Assembly (NCBI GenBank): GCA_009760855.2
Contig: WPIO01000002.1
Location: 9,101,001-9,165,000, forward strand
DNA: 64,000 nucleotides
Direction of reading: 5' to 3'
Source: Cristatella mucedo
Lineage: Eukaryota; Bryozoa; Phylactolaemata; Cristatellidae
Below are positions 1-42,847 of this stretch, one piece after another (the stretch's first letter is position 1; every line of letters begins with the position of its first letter). The notes under the pieces were generated by a model, which worked only from the letters and a program-made list of their open reading frames with translations, was not told the origin of the DNA and searched no databases. The translations under genes and the position numbers were made by a program.

Positions 1-288
1 TAGGGGCTTTACATTTGCTGCAAAGAAAAACTAAATTGAATGGTGAGTAAAATCAAACAAACAAAATTAATAGCATGGTTAGGGGTGACATGCACAGGGT
101 CAGCATGCAAATGTGGTTAGTGGCAGCATGCGCAGTGTCAGCATGCATAAGCGCATGAAGGACGAATCACAGGGACCCACTACATGCTGTCCTAAATAGG
201 TGTGTTTTTAAATTCTTTTTAAATGTGGTCAGGTCAGGGGATGTTCTGACGCAGGTCGGGAGGGAGTTCCAGGCTTTGGGCGGCTTAC
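1..288 (-). mobile_element. LINE family A (L2/CR1-like) 3' end, truncated by window edge
   Basis: Minus-strand copy of the LINE A 3' end: the reverse complement reads into the 3' UTR motif GTGGGTCCCTGTGATTCGTC, then to GCAAATGTAAAGCGCC-like sequence at position 1. The same block occurs at 27105-27625, 39580-40275, 60165-60412 and 63427-64000. It covers the last ORF2 codons plus the 3' UTR. The element runs out where the AT-rich island begins. Confidence 0.8.
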
Positions 289-289
289 C

Positions 290-620
290 TAGATGTTATA
301 GCAAATCCGCTCATGTTTAATCCGTATCATTTTATCTCCAGATTTGTAAACATATGCACTTAGCTTGCTAACGTTAGCAGCGTCTCTTGAATTGACTCCT
401 TGTCCAAGTTTGGTTACTTTAAGCCCTTTAAAATCAATTCTTCCAGAGCCTACTCTAATGAAATTGAAGTCAGCATATCCATTCGTTACAGCATCAGAAG
501 AATTTACTGGATCATCTAGATCAACAGTTTTATTTCTATTTGCGATCCGTATTTGAGATCTAATAATAAGTATCCATCAGACTTTGTTGCATAATTACGT
601 AGGTCTTCTTTACGATTCAT
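290..620 (-). pseudogene. Fibre-like repeat protein fragment
   Basis: Minus-strand frames carry NYATKSDGYLLLD (about 571-600), DLDDPVNSSDAVTNGYADF (about 466-521), LGQGVNSRDAANVSKL (361-408) and YVYKSGDKM (about 331-355). The repeating pattern (N)P(V)N..DA(V/A)(T/N)..Y followed by .KSGD.M is the shaft repeat of many phage and eukaryotic DNA-virus fibre/collar proteins. One frame change separates the first piece from the second, and a stop ends the last. Confidence 0.5.
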
Positions 621-999
621 CTCTGTATTCTGATATTACAATTTTTGATTTTTATAATATTTCTTTAACCACTGGTACTATTCTGAGAAGTCTATGAGGG
701 TCTTGCTCTGTAAATATTTGCATTTGTGATCTTCCTATATAATACTTTATGTCATATCCAGGTTAAGTCTTATTGTTAAATCTTCCAAAACTACTAACTA
801 ATGATATCAAACTCAAAATCAACATACCTTTCCCTGATACCTTTTTCTCTCTATTAGAAACGAAAACAATGATTTTACAATAGATATATCTATATCAAGG
901 TCAGTAGGATATCTAACGTTTCCAGCAACTTGTAAATTTACTTGGATTGTTTCAAAGTTTAATCTAGGAACAAATATTTCAAATTCTAATTAGTAACAT

Positions 1000-3065
1000 T
1001 TATTTTGACCTACAAATGCAGTCCTAGTAAAGATTGAGCGTAATATTTTGATTGAATAAATACTTCTCTGCTCCACAAGCACTTAGCTTATAGTAATGTA
1101 GTTTTGTTGATTATTCCATCTGGAGAATATCTATGGCAACAATCTCTGGTAAAGCAGTCATTGAAGTAATGTAGGTTTATTCCTAAAGTTTAATTTCCTA
1201 CTAATTTACAAATCAAAACCACTTACTCAAAACATTTTTCAGATGCCACTGGATCATAATTTACTTTTTCACTGTTTGCTAGGCATTGTTTTAGTTTTCT
1301 TTGTGCAATTTTCTCCATGTCAAGGTCTGTCTGATCGCCAGATACCATATTGCTACCTAACATAGAGTACACCTATGAGTAATCAATATTTAAGCTCATC
1401 GATTTTTCCACTCATCAGAACCTTGAACATATCCCGTTCTTTTTCATAATAATCTATTATAAGAAAATTATTCAACATCAGTATTATTTAATACCCATGA
1501 GTCAACATGCAAGTAAACAGGGATCAATTGCCATTAGAAGTCAGTTAAGTTGTGTTCTCAGATTGTTCGGTAGTGAACTATTATAGTTGTCTTAGGCACA
1601 ACTTGTGGAGTCAGCTCATTAAACTCAATAGTAAAATCCAGCATTGTATTATTCCCAAGTGGCAGATAAATATATTTGAAATCAATTTCTTGGATTGGAT
1701 ACATACGTAGCAAAAACAAAGTAATTCATTTTTATATTCAGGATATGTAACATTCATGGATTGGATACATAAGTAAGAAATCAAAATAATTCATTTGTAT
1801 AGTCAGGATATGTAACACCTGAAGGCTCCGGAACTTTATTAAAACCGAGAAGTTGTTTTCCAAACTATGTGATATCTAGTTAACTCTGTTTAGCATTTTT
1901 TATCATTCAGATTGCATTTTCTAGCAACACTAGGACAAGTATTAGATCTATTTGTAAGAGCAACTACTTTCTTAATATTACAATAGTAGCATGTGCATGG
2001 ATTGCTAGTATAACTATCATATTTATCAAATGCCTGTGTGAAAACAATCAGTCATCTAACTTTATGAATTTCGTTCTGTACTGACAAAGCTCGAGTGCAT
2101 TTTGATCCCTGGTTAGCGTCACGTTTTTATATCATATAAACCCATAGTTATGTTTTGAGTTTCTGTCCCGATCGCTAGGAATTTCCGCTAGGCTTCTTTT
2201 AATATTTAGTGCAGGTAAACGGTACCATTAGTCTTATTTTGACATGTTAGTTAAAAGCATTCTAAGCACCTCTATTTGGAACAACGCCGGCAGCACCAAC
2301 AGCTACTACAGATCCTCTAGTTGAGACACTTAATTTAAATCATTAGAAGTTCCAGATGTTCCGATCATTATAGCATCACAATAAAATCTTTCAACCCTTG
2401 TAAGATCGACGGAGAATTAAATAGTATACACAATTCTATTCATATCAGTACAGAATCATGCGATTCTTGCTGGTGGAAGCGAAATACTCTAAAGTTCACG
2501 AGTTTCAACTAGGTTGTCAATAAGCCCCATTCGGTACATAAAGCCATTGTTGGAAGCGTTTGCTGCAGATGCTGTTGGACTAGTGTAATTTGTAATATCA
2601 GTGTTCACATCATCTTTAGAACTTGCTTTATCTCTCTCCCCTCCAGTTTCAGGACCTTCCGTTCGGTTATAGTCATTTGGTTAGGTAAGAAGACTCATAC
2701 TTGCTAATACTGTTTGATCTAATGTTATGCTTTCTATTTTTTCAGCTTCAAGCCGTACTCTCATCTCGCTAAACATCAAAGCAGTAGCAATTGAAATAAA
2801 CCTACATCTAAGTTCCTATAAGGTGCTGTAAAGGCTCCTCCAGAAAGATTGCACTTAAAGCTGACCCTCTAGAAGTATATATGCATCAGATAGCACATAA
2901 CATGGATTTTGTTCTCCGGGTGATGTAAATGTTTTTTGTTTGCAATAGTTTCAAGCTCATTTCCGCACGTTTGATATCAATTGCGATATTGGCAGTCTCT
3001 AATAGGATATTTCGGTAGTGCGGGATCATTTAGCTCTAAAATAGTATCGATTGGAGCACTTGCCA
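1000..3065 (-). pseudogene. Capsid-like (double-jelly-roll MCP-type) gene remnant
   Basis: Reading starts at ATG 3063-3065 and breaks by a stop/frame change after 29 codons. Further pieces in shifting frames read MFSEMRVRLEAEK (about 2738-2776), NNGFMYRMGLIDNLVE (about 2505-2551) and FCTDMNRIVY (2426-2455). Their order and spacing recall the capsid-like proteins of Polinton/adintovirus-type elements, which have a V.L...-type strand, then an NNGF motif, then an F(C)(E/T)D....(I/V)(V/I)Y strand. Similarity is from recognition by eye and is not proven. It is broken by several stops and at least three frame changes and contains an internal tandem duplication. Confidence 0.4.
1691..1822. repeat. 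Tandem duplication of about 66 bp
   Basis: Two adjacent, similar units each run from TGGATTGGATACATA to TCAGGATATGTAACA (first about 1691-1757, second about 1758-1822). They lie inside the capsid-like remnant and differ by several substitutions, so the duplication is old. Confidence 0.75.
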
Positions 3066-3114
3066 TTTCTTCTATCTATATAAAAGAAAAACTATTTTCT
3101 TTGAATTTGTACAA

Positions 3115-3351
3115 TCAAGCTCCAATTTTTCTAATCGTTCCACCATAGTCATCGGGTCTTGGTCGCGGAGTACTGGCTGTTGATTTTTTTGTAGCTCTTT
3201 TCCAATTCGTAAGAGCCTTTGGGTTGTTTTCTTTCAACGTTTCAAAATCGTCTTCAGTTTCTTCAGACAGCTGTTTTGATCTTACTTTCTTTTTCTTTTT
3301 GCTTAGTTTTTCTGTCATGGCCTCTTTTATCTGTAGGTCACTTATCGCCAT
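3115..3351 (-). CDS. Lysine-rich 78-aa ORF of the virus-like island
   Basis: Open from ATG to stop, not recognised by family. It starts MAISDLQIKEAMTEKL, followed by a KKKKKVRSK basic cluster, an acidic stretch (EETEDDFE) and a second basic region with PRPRPDD near the C-terminus. It could be a small nucleic-acid-binding or scaffold-like virion protein. It lies directly upstream of and on the same strand as the capsid-like frame that opens at 3065, with a gap of about 50 bp. It is the only intact reading frame of the island. Confidence 0.45.
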   Translation of the reverse strand: MAISDLQIKEAMTEKLSKKKKKVRSKQLSEETEDDFETLKENNPKALTNWKRATKKSTASTPRPRPDDYGGTIRKIGA

Positions 3352-3399
3352 TGACTTTGCATAAGCTTAATATGCAAACGTTCAGCTCATTTTCCTTTG

Positions 3400-3640
3400 C
3401 GCCGAAGTGAGCTTGTCTTTTTTTGTTCTTGAGTGTATGGCATGCGTACCTGTCTGTGCATGCATCAGTGCGGGCTGCCCAAGAAAGCTTCTAATAACAG
3501 CTAGTGGCTTTTTGGTGTGTTTTTAGCAGGCTGGCCTAAGTGTACTTGCTTGCTTTTGCATGCTTGTCTAAGCTTCAAACCGTGCATGCCAGTAACTGAC
3601 GGGTATTAATTCTCTCGGTGTAAAACACGTGGATGGAGAC
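3400..3640 (+). repeat. Unclassified repeat family F, copy 1
   Basis: Shares diverged blocks with 30330-30640 in the same order: TGCTTTTGCATGCTTGTCTAA, a GCATGCCA core, and a TATTAATTCTCT-type end. No coding potential or terminal structure was seen. It marks the boundary between the virus-like island and the INF2 downstream region. Confidence 0.4.
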
Positions 3641-3689
3641 CCATTACTCGTACGGCACATTACAATCGGCCTTTAATTAAACCTTGCCC

Positions 3690-4108
3690 TTGAGGGAGTC
3701 AGCCAATCACAAGAATGCTGCGAGGGCACGTGGGCGACTAGCCGGCGAACCTGCCACTTTGGCTCAGCCAGAAAGGCCGAAGTCCAACCCAGCTGCTTCC
3801 CTGCGGTCTTGACGACGCCGGTAGCGAAAGCAACGCAGTGGCGATAAAATATGCTGCATTTGGAATAACCAACAAAGCTGTGCGTCCGAGCAGCGCAGGT
3901 CCGTAGCACATGCTACCAATAGGACCACCGCCGGCTGCCAACGAGCGAAGGCTGGGGTCGAAACGAATCTTGCACTAAGCGAGGGCTACACCGTACGGGC
4001 ATCCGGTAATAGATAGCTGCTGCCTGCCACCGTAGCAGAGTGAGGTGTCGGTATGCAGAGAAGCGTGCAATCGCAGCTGGCGAGCAGGCTCTACCAGACG
4101 GAAGTCGG

Positions 4109-4141
<33 letters not shown>

Positions 4142-4621
4142 CTCCTCGCCAACGTTCCATTGGTTTCCAGGCAGTCGCGATTATCCCCACCTGTCATTAG
4201 AAGCTACCCCTGAGCAAGCCTGAGCGTAGTGTAACGACAAAAATGCCGTAAGCCACGAAAGTCGAGTTGTCGGCACCCAAGCTAATTTTTCTCGGCCGCG
4301 CGGCGGCGACGATCAGCACCAGCAAAGGCGATGCTGACGATGAGGCGTGCCGAAGAATGACTCTAGCATCGGCCGAGGAGGCGATGTCAGAGCAGGCACC
4401 TCGGCTCCTCCGCCCTCCCGCTGGCCACGGCCGCCGCGCGGAGAAGCGAGCGTCGTCTAAATTCAGATCCACGAGTCAGGCCGCAGCAATCGCCTCGTCA
4501 GCTGGCCCACACGCTCAATCGCGAGTGCGCAAATGAGTGAGCGCACGAGAGGACGCAGGCACGACGGCCCTGACACGTCGCAGGATGGCTGACAGCACCA
4601 GGTCCGGCGGCAGTGCACGCG
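3690..4621 (-). other. Downstream flank of INF2, GC-rich, presumed 3' UTR
   Basis: A GC- and CpG-rich stretch downstream of the INF2 stop. It contains a short imperfect (GA)n at 4109-4141. No gene is recognised, and overlapping ORFs on both strands look like GC-rich noise. The only poly(A)-type hexamer noticed on the minus strand is ATTAAA at 3672-3677. How much of this is 3' UTR is unknown. Confidence 0.4.
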
Positions 4622-35890
<31,269 letters not shown>

Positions 35891-36029
35891 CTGAAAAAGG
35901 CAGCAAGGATCATGACTAAGGCTGAGTAAAAAATGGCAAAGGCTTAAAAGCAACCCAATAGCTAGCCATGTCTGTATGCATGGCACCAAATGGACAGTCT
36001 GCTACATGAGCAAACACTTTTAGATAAAG

Positions 36030-36185
36030 GAAGGGCTGATTCAACAGTCTCATCTGTACATCGGGGGAGAAGCAGTTGCAGCTACCGATTCCACTTGCAG
36101 GAGGCAATAAAGGATTGCCTGCTGCAGGACTCGAACCCCACAACCTGGGTTGTGAAGTGGGAGCAGCTTGCACCCAAGGTAACTC
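36030..36185 (-). mobile_element. SINE C, diverged
   Basis: Minus copy just upstream of the first visible INF2 exon: plus strand GATTCAACAGTCTCATCTGT, GGATTGCCTGCTGCAGGACT, then CGAACCCC (box B). Confidence 0.75.
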
Positions 36186-36875
36186 GCAGGCGTATTCATT
36201 TGTTGCTAAGTAACCAAGGCCCTTCTATAAGTCGCTCTATACTCTATTTATTTTTCGCAATAAAAGGTGCTGGACACATCACGGATAACTCAGCCAACTG
36301 ATAACGTTCATTCAGATCAGGCTGTCGTGCAGGAGCGGCTGGATTCGGGGTGACGGATGCGCGAGGGTGCCTCACTGATTACTGGCGTCCGGACAATGCC
36401 GAGTAGCGCACCGGGAATGATCGCCGAGTCGCTTGTCATAAGACAGGAACGGCTACAAGGCGCGTGCATCAGAGTCTACATGGCCACAGCTCCGGCCTGA
36501 TCAGCAGGCTGCAGCTCAGATGAGAAGCCATGCCTCTACACTGGCTGTGGAGCACCGCATGCAGCCGGCCTACTTTAGGCATGGCCTTGCTTTCCATCAA
36601 TCGCCTAGAGCTAATTTTTGATCGATCGCCATTTACGAAGGATTTCTTTAAAACAAGTCGCTAAGCCACTGCCATGACTGCTACGCCCTGTACCCTGACT
36701 TGGCAAGGATAGTTGCGGCAACCGACAAAGTCTTGCCCCACAGCATTCACTGCATATGACACGTACGTGCAAGGCAAACATTTTGAAGCATTCAAACTAA
36801 TAAGCAGACGAGATCTCAGCCGGCTCGTTGATCTTCTCGAGCTCCTCGGAGCCGCTGTTGGCTACAGGCAGCGTG

Positions 36876-37030
36876 GGGGGGGGGGGTTTACTTGGTCGCT
36901 CTGCATAACCCAGGTCGAGGGTTCGAGTCATGCAATGGGCGATTCTTTATGGCCCACTGCAATCGTTGGTGATAGCAAGCCGTTAAGGCTCTTCTGCTGC
37001 TATGCAAACGAGGCTGTTAAGTCAGCTACC
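36876..37030 (+). mobile_element. SINE C, diverged
   Basis: GAGGGTTCGAGTCATGCAAT (box B), CTTTATGGCCCACTGCAATC and AACGAGGCTGTTAAGTCAGC. Preceded by a G run of ten bases at about 36876-36885 in place of the 5' tRNA start. Confidence 0.75.
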
Positions 37031-37929
37031 TTATTTAACCTTTACGACAGCTGCACGGTGACGGCACAGTGGCGCAGCTCCTGCCTCGGGTTTTGGAGGC
37101 TACGGATTCGGAGTCGACATGCCGAACACTTTGATTCATTTAAGTGCCAACCCCACCAAATTCCATCAGAATGTGGCAGCCCTTTAGAAATCAGGCTGAT
37201 GGTCAGCTACGTATACCATCATCGAATGGCCGAAATTGAAGCTGATCTGGTCGACAAAAAGCGACAAGATCCTGAGGCTGGAGGCTGCTAAGTACGGCAG
37301 CCAACAGCACAGCAGGATCCAGCAGAAGTGAATTAAAGAACTGTTTGCTCACCTGCGCAGAGCCCTCAGTGCTGGGCAGCAATGGTAAATCGGAGTACTG
37401 CTATAAACAAGCTCACTCAGTTGTGTGGCCTCATGTCTTACAATAAGGCAGGCAATGGTCTCAAGAGCATAGAAAGCAGCACGCGGTGGTTACGAAGTTG
37501 TGCTCACTTTCAGCTGTGTTTGCAAAGCCTTAGCCAAGCATTACTGAGCACATCTAAAGGCAGAGCTTGCTTGCATAACAAGCTGCTGACCAGCAATTAT
37601 GTTTCAAATCACTACTGTGCAGTTTAACCCCTAAAGGTCTCCACAAGGCCTAATCAAGCAGGTATGAAGGGATACAGCAGGAGGCTTCCACCTACTTGCA
37701 TCAGCTACGGCAATGGGACACAGTCACGGCAGCATAGCTGTAAGCTATCGAACTCCAGGTCGATCTTTCGGTCGACACTTGTACCTGGCATCCAAGGCAA
37801 GGCACGTAGACGGTAGGCAGACAAACCGTCTACATAAGTAGCACGAGAAACAACGCTGGCTCAGTGCTCTGCCTGGGAATTTGCTGACAGCAGTTTCTCG
37901 TTAGGCGCCAACATCGGTCTAACGATCCA

Positions 37930-38042
37930 TGTTTTTCTATCCACTAACCATTCGATCGCGCTTCCTTGGCAGTCAATTGTAAAGTGAAAGAGATTGAGTT
38001 CTCTGAGGGCGCTGTATCAAATGCATTATTATTATTATTATA
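37930..38042 (+). mobile_element. LINE A tail fragment
   Basis: ACTAACCATTCGATCGCGCT, AGAGATTGAGTTCTCTGAGG, GCGCTGTATCAAATGCATTA and (TTA)n. Confidence 0.85.
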
Positions 38043-39404
38043 TATGCATGCAATCCAGTAGGAGCAGCAATTGGAGGAAATACATTAACAATGCTTGACA
38101 TGTCTCTGATTTCCGACTAAACACCTAACCTGTGGCAAGCGACCAAGCAGCCATTGATGTCACATGATGTTTTTGGCTGTGAAGTAAGCCCAAAGTTAAC
38201 TGCAAACGTATGCACATTCCTATTACAAAATTGTCAATATTCGGGTTTGTGTTGCCAACATCGCAGGCAAAAGCTTCTGAAAGACAGCTATCGGTGCCCA
38301 AATAGCTGCTGGCCGCATGCGACGGCTTCCTTAGTCGATAGCATTTGGCTGTCTCATGAAGCTGGCTTGCTTCAATGGTTGTGAGATGAAGGCATATTGA
38401 GGGTGGACACACAGAACCCAAGGGGCAATCTATTTGTAACACGTCGGAACACACAGCCTCTTGTGTGCTATTATGCATGCGACCTGCCCTCCGGGAAGAG
38501 AAAATACAAGCCTAACGAAGGCTTTCCTCTAACATTCCTGCAGCAGCCACAGAGGGGGAGGGGCATCTGCCGAGTTATTAAAGGATGGCACTGACCTGTG
38601 CTGCTGCAGCTGCTTCTCCACGGTGGCCACTAGCACAGTGGTCACTTATCAGCTAATGACTCTCCCAGGCCGGCCCATCAGTAGCTGATTGCTTGTCAGC
38701 ACCAGCCAAAGGCAAGTGCTGCTAGTGACTAGGAAAAGAGATCTCAGCACTGCTGCCACCGACAGAGGAAAGGGTAGAAAAAACGATGGCTACCCAGTCA
38801 TCAACAAGGCATGCAAGCCAGCCTTGTAAGAAGCTGCCAGATGCCAGAAAGCAGTGGCCCTGTGGCAAGGTGCTAGGTGACTGCCATAAAGGAGTTGCTA
38901 TGCTAGGGTGTATGCTGAGCAGAAATAATGGCCAAGTAAGATTGAGGGCATCAATTCCGACACCACTGTCCAATCTTACAGAAGTAAATGCAAAATGAAG
39001 CTATTCTATGAAGCTATTCTTCAATGATGAATGAAGCTATTGTACAAATGCTTAAGAGCCGATGGAAGCTGGGTGACCCTGTCCCAGCTGGCTAAAGCCT
39101 CTCCAGGTATGTTGGCAGGCTTGCAATCCGACAGCCCTCCAGCCTTCCGTGCTTGGTCGCTTCCATCGACGGCAAGGTTTACCCTTCACACACCAAAATC
39201 ATGGCAATGTTTCCGGATTGATCACTCACGAAATTATTTATCACAAACCTTGCAGATGATATTGCCGACACGGACATGCACTACAATTGAGACCTGTGAC
39301 TGCCCGTCATGCAGTAAGATAATCAAAATCTGCATTTTAAAATACACATTATGTTAATACACGTATAGCTTTATGCTGGACTCTGCTATGCTTCCCACTT
39401 TCTC

Positions 39405-39560
39405 TTTGTTGCGTGAGATAAAGTCTATTGGCTACCGAATTCGAACCGAAAGTCACTTAGGCTGTGAGTGATAATAAGAAACTCTCCTTCGTAACACCAA
39501 CATGGTCTTTGTGGCTTTGTGAAGTTACAGAGATACACACATTACTGACATTTCATCGTG
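39405..39560 (+). repeat. Family D, copy 3
   Basis: TTGGCTACCGAATTCGAACC, GTCACTTAGGCTGTGAGTGA and CATGGTCTTTGTGGCTTTGT match copy 1 in order. One frame gives KLSFVTPTWSLWL. Confidence 0.75.
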
Positions 39561-39579
39561 GTCATATGACCTTTGGAAT

Positions 39580-40765
39580 AATGATAATAATAATAATGCA
39601 CTTGACAAAGCACCCTCAGAAAACTCACTCTCTTTCTAGGTGCTTTAAATTTGCTGCAAAGGGAAACTCGATTGAATGGTGAGTGATATCATGCTTGATA
39701 AACAACGTGAGTAACATGGTTAGGGGTGACATGCACATGGTCAGCATGCAAGTGTGGTTAGTGGCAGCATGCAAAGTGTCAGCACGAATAGCCATATAAA
39801 GGACGAATCACAGGGACCCACTAAATGCTGTCCTAAATAGGTACGTTTGTAAGTTCTTTTTAAATGAGGTCAAGTCAGCAGATGTTCTGACGCAAGTCGG
39901 GAGTGAGTTCCAGGCTTTGGGAGCATACGAACTAAATGCACGGTCTCCAAAAGATTTGAGGTTTGCACGAGATATTGGTGCACTGTTAGATTCATAAAAG
40001 CAGGTGGTAGGATGCTTGGCATGGTGGGGGAATAGACTTGAGAGATAGGCTGGAGCCAGAGAATGAAGTGACCTAAAAGTGAGTGAGAAACCTTGAAGTC
40101 GATTCGTTGATTGACTGGTAGCCAGTGCAGGTCGGCGAGAAGTGGAGTAATGTGGCAAGTGCAAAGCTCACGACACACAAGCCTAGCTGGAGAATTTTGC
40201 ACCAGCTGTAAGCCCTTAATTGCACATGCCGGTAGGTCAGCAAGGAGAGAGTTAAAGAAGTCAAAACGGGATGATGAGCCGTGATGGCACACTAGGTAAG
40301 GTGGTTGCTTTCACGACCTCTGTCCCGAGGTAGTGGATTCGATTCCTGCTGTGGGCTATCCTTTATCGCCACTGCAAGCGGTGGTGATAGCCGTAAAGGC
40401 TCTTCTGTCGCTATACAAAAAGAGGCTGTTTAATCAGCTAGGATTTATTTATTTATGTCACAAATGCATGGACCAACTTAGATGTGGTATCCTTATCTAA
40501 ACAAGCCCGAATTTTAGCAATTTTATGTAGCCGAAAGTAGGGAGACTTGACTCTGGAGCTGATGTGGTCGTCTAACGAAAGGACACTTTGGAACATGACA
40601 CACAGATATCGTGCAGATTCAACAGGATATATGCTGGCAGAGCCGATTTTGAGCAGTAGCCTTTCCAATTTTATGAATCACAATTGGTTTGCCCATAACT
40701 AGTAAGTTAGTTTTATCACAATTTAATTTAAGAGTTCTGAATTAAGCTTTGGATGCCAAAAGTTA
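39580..40765 (-). mobile_element. LINE A, 3' part, with nested SINE C
   Basis: Minus copy from tail (ATAATAATAATGCACTTGAC on plus) through 3' UTR and ORF2 C-terminus (LADLPACAIKGLQLVQNSPA, DLHWLPVNQRIDFK). It is interrupted at 40274-40457 by a SINE C and resumes with the RT-side sequence (AYLFR-type region; ORF 40453-40668 reads SASIYPVESARYL). Several frameshifts. Confidence 0.88.
40274..40457 (+). mobile_element. SINE C, full length, nested in LINE A
   Basis: GAGCCGTGATGGCACACTAG (box A TGGCACACTAGG), TGGATTCGATTCCTGC (box B), AGCGGTGGTGATAGCCGTAA, AAGAGGCTGTTTAATCAGCT and (ATTT)n tail. The best full-length SINE C in plus orientation; the orientation is opposite to the host LINE. Confidence 0.92.
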
Positions 40766-41981
40766 CCTTTTCCGGACTATCTATCTTCAAGTAGAATGCA
40801 AGCTCAGCCTTACAATATTAATAACTTACCGATCTCTTGATAATAATTCTACTCAATTGCACATGTATCAAGCAGTGGGAACCGAATCTACTGAGTACTT
40901 CCAATACAGTAGTGGCTAGTATCTCTATTGGTAGTTGTCCCTCAACTAGTAAATTTTTGCCTTAAGTTTCTATGTTTTCATTCATATTCCATTTCTCCAG
41001 GTCTGTATGCACATCGGCTCGGTCCACACTGGACTAACCGGCACTCAGGCCTGCAGAGTCCTACTTCTGCTAAGGCGCAGTGGTTGTAGCCAGCTTCAGC
41101 AGGTTTCACAGCCACCTTACCTTGGCACCAACCCTTGGCAGCCTTTGCTAACACAGTACCCTACTGGCTAAATTATAGCTTACTGCAGAGAAGCAGCTAT
41201 TCTAGTTAAAGCTGGGGCTAAAAGAAAAATCTGTTTAAGCACGATAGACAAAACAAATAAAGGCTAGAGAGTCCGGAAGTGGCCAGCCTCAGCATGCTGA
41301 AAACCCAGCCGACAGCTGCATCTCCTAAATGTAGTCAATGGCTGAATGCGAGCCACTAGCTGATCAGAGCCTATTAGACGAGTGGTTCGGAAGATCCCTC
41401 AGCAGGGAAGAAATAACGCTGGCCGACTAAGGCCTAGCTGACCAGGGCAGAGGCCGAGTGGCTCTACAGTGCTACTGCACAGGCAGACAGTAAGGAGGCG
41501 TCCACAATTACAATCCACAGACCATTTCACGAATAGGCCTGCCAGTCCTTGTAGCAACTGATTCTGATGTGGCTGCCCATAAATGTCTACTCTATAAAAG
41601 TGCTGTGCAGCTGAGGAGACAAACCATACCGTCGCCCGACAGGTGTAGCTTGGAAGTCATGTTCACACTTGAAATGTTTTGAGGCACTTGCCTCCCTCTT
41701 GAAGGCTTGAGAGTTTGACATGTCAGCAGCAAGCACGGTTTGATCGTGCTAAGTTACCGGTCGACCACATCCTGTTGTTCTGCTTACCCTGCCACACTTC
41801 TGGTATAAGTCCCATAGAGTTTCTGGCAGTAGAGAACAGCTGGGGAAGAGGGACATGCAAATAACTCTCCAATGACTGCAGTATTTTCCTGGTACTCTCG
41901 ACAATCCTGGCTCACGGCAACCTTCGACAAGGAGCCACTAAAACCAAGCTCGGGAATACTAAGGGTTAATTAGGACTGGAA

Positions 41982-42093
<112 letters not shown>

Positions 42094-42847
42094 GCAGCAG
42101 CGACAGCGGTACTGAGCCAGTCGCTGACTGTAACAGCTAAGCTGCAACCTTGCTGTCCATTGAGTGGAGGCAGCATAACTAAGTGGTGGGTATCAATCGG
42201 CATTGAAATCATTACTAAGCCTACGATCGCACCTGTAGTCTCGAGCTAAGAATGCTTTTTACCAGGTCGGGATGCCTGTCGAGAATGCTCTGCTATTTTG
42301 CTATCAGGCGAGTACATGTGTACAGTGTATATGCTTAATTTCACTTTTCTCAGTTTCACGCCTGACATACAGTGCTCCAGTGTTAAGTGTGTAGTCTGTT
42401 TACTTGTCAATCCAGATCTGAAAATGTTAAATTCGTGATGCTGCCACCATCGAAGTCAGTGCTTAATGATCAGGCCATCATTCCCACTACCTGACCATCG
42501 GTTATCGTGATAGCATGATCACATTAATTCTCCATAGGGCTAAATTAAGACGGCCACACTTTGACCAATAAGGTCAACTAACTCAAAAACTGTACCGGTG
42601 TGCATGACTACAAGCCGAACAGCATGCTCTCTCGGGTCAGGGGTAAGGGTCCACTGCCCCGATTCTCTAGCAGATCGAGTTCACTTCATCTGCGTCAAGA
42701 CCATTTAACACATTAAGACCTTTGTCGTTCAGTGCGATAAAACTCACGGCTATAATGGTTCTATACAAAGCCAGGAATCAGAGGTACACTTCTGCTTTTA
42801 CAGTATTGCTTCTTCCTTTTAGCCTAAATATATTATTTTTTAAATAT

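Larger units (their letters stand above)
290..3360 (-). mobile_element. AT-rich decayed virus-like (Polinton/DNA-virus type) island
   Basis: About 3 kb that is visibly more AT-rich than its neighbours and contains none of the local SINE/LINE families. On the minus strand it holds, in order: a lysine-rich 78-codon ORF (3115-3351), broken frames with capsid-like motifs (about 1,000-3,065), and a fibre-like repeat fragment (about 290-620). Stops and frame changes are frequent, so it is a fossil. It could come from an integrated Polinton/adintovirus-like element or another double-jelly-roll DNA virus. No polymerase, integrase or terminal repeat was seen. Confidence 0.5.

Noticed and set aside
40274-40345. 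Possible tRNA gene at the start of SINE C
   Set aside because: Boxes A and B are good, but the sequence recurs many times with the same non-tRNA body and tail.
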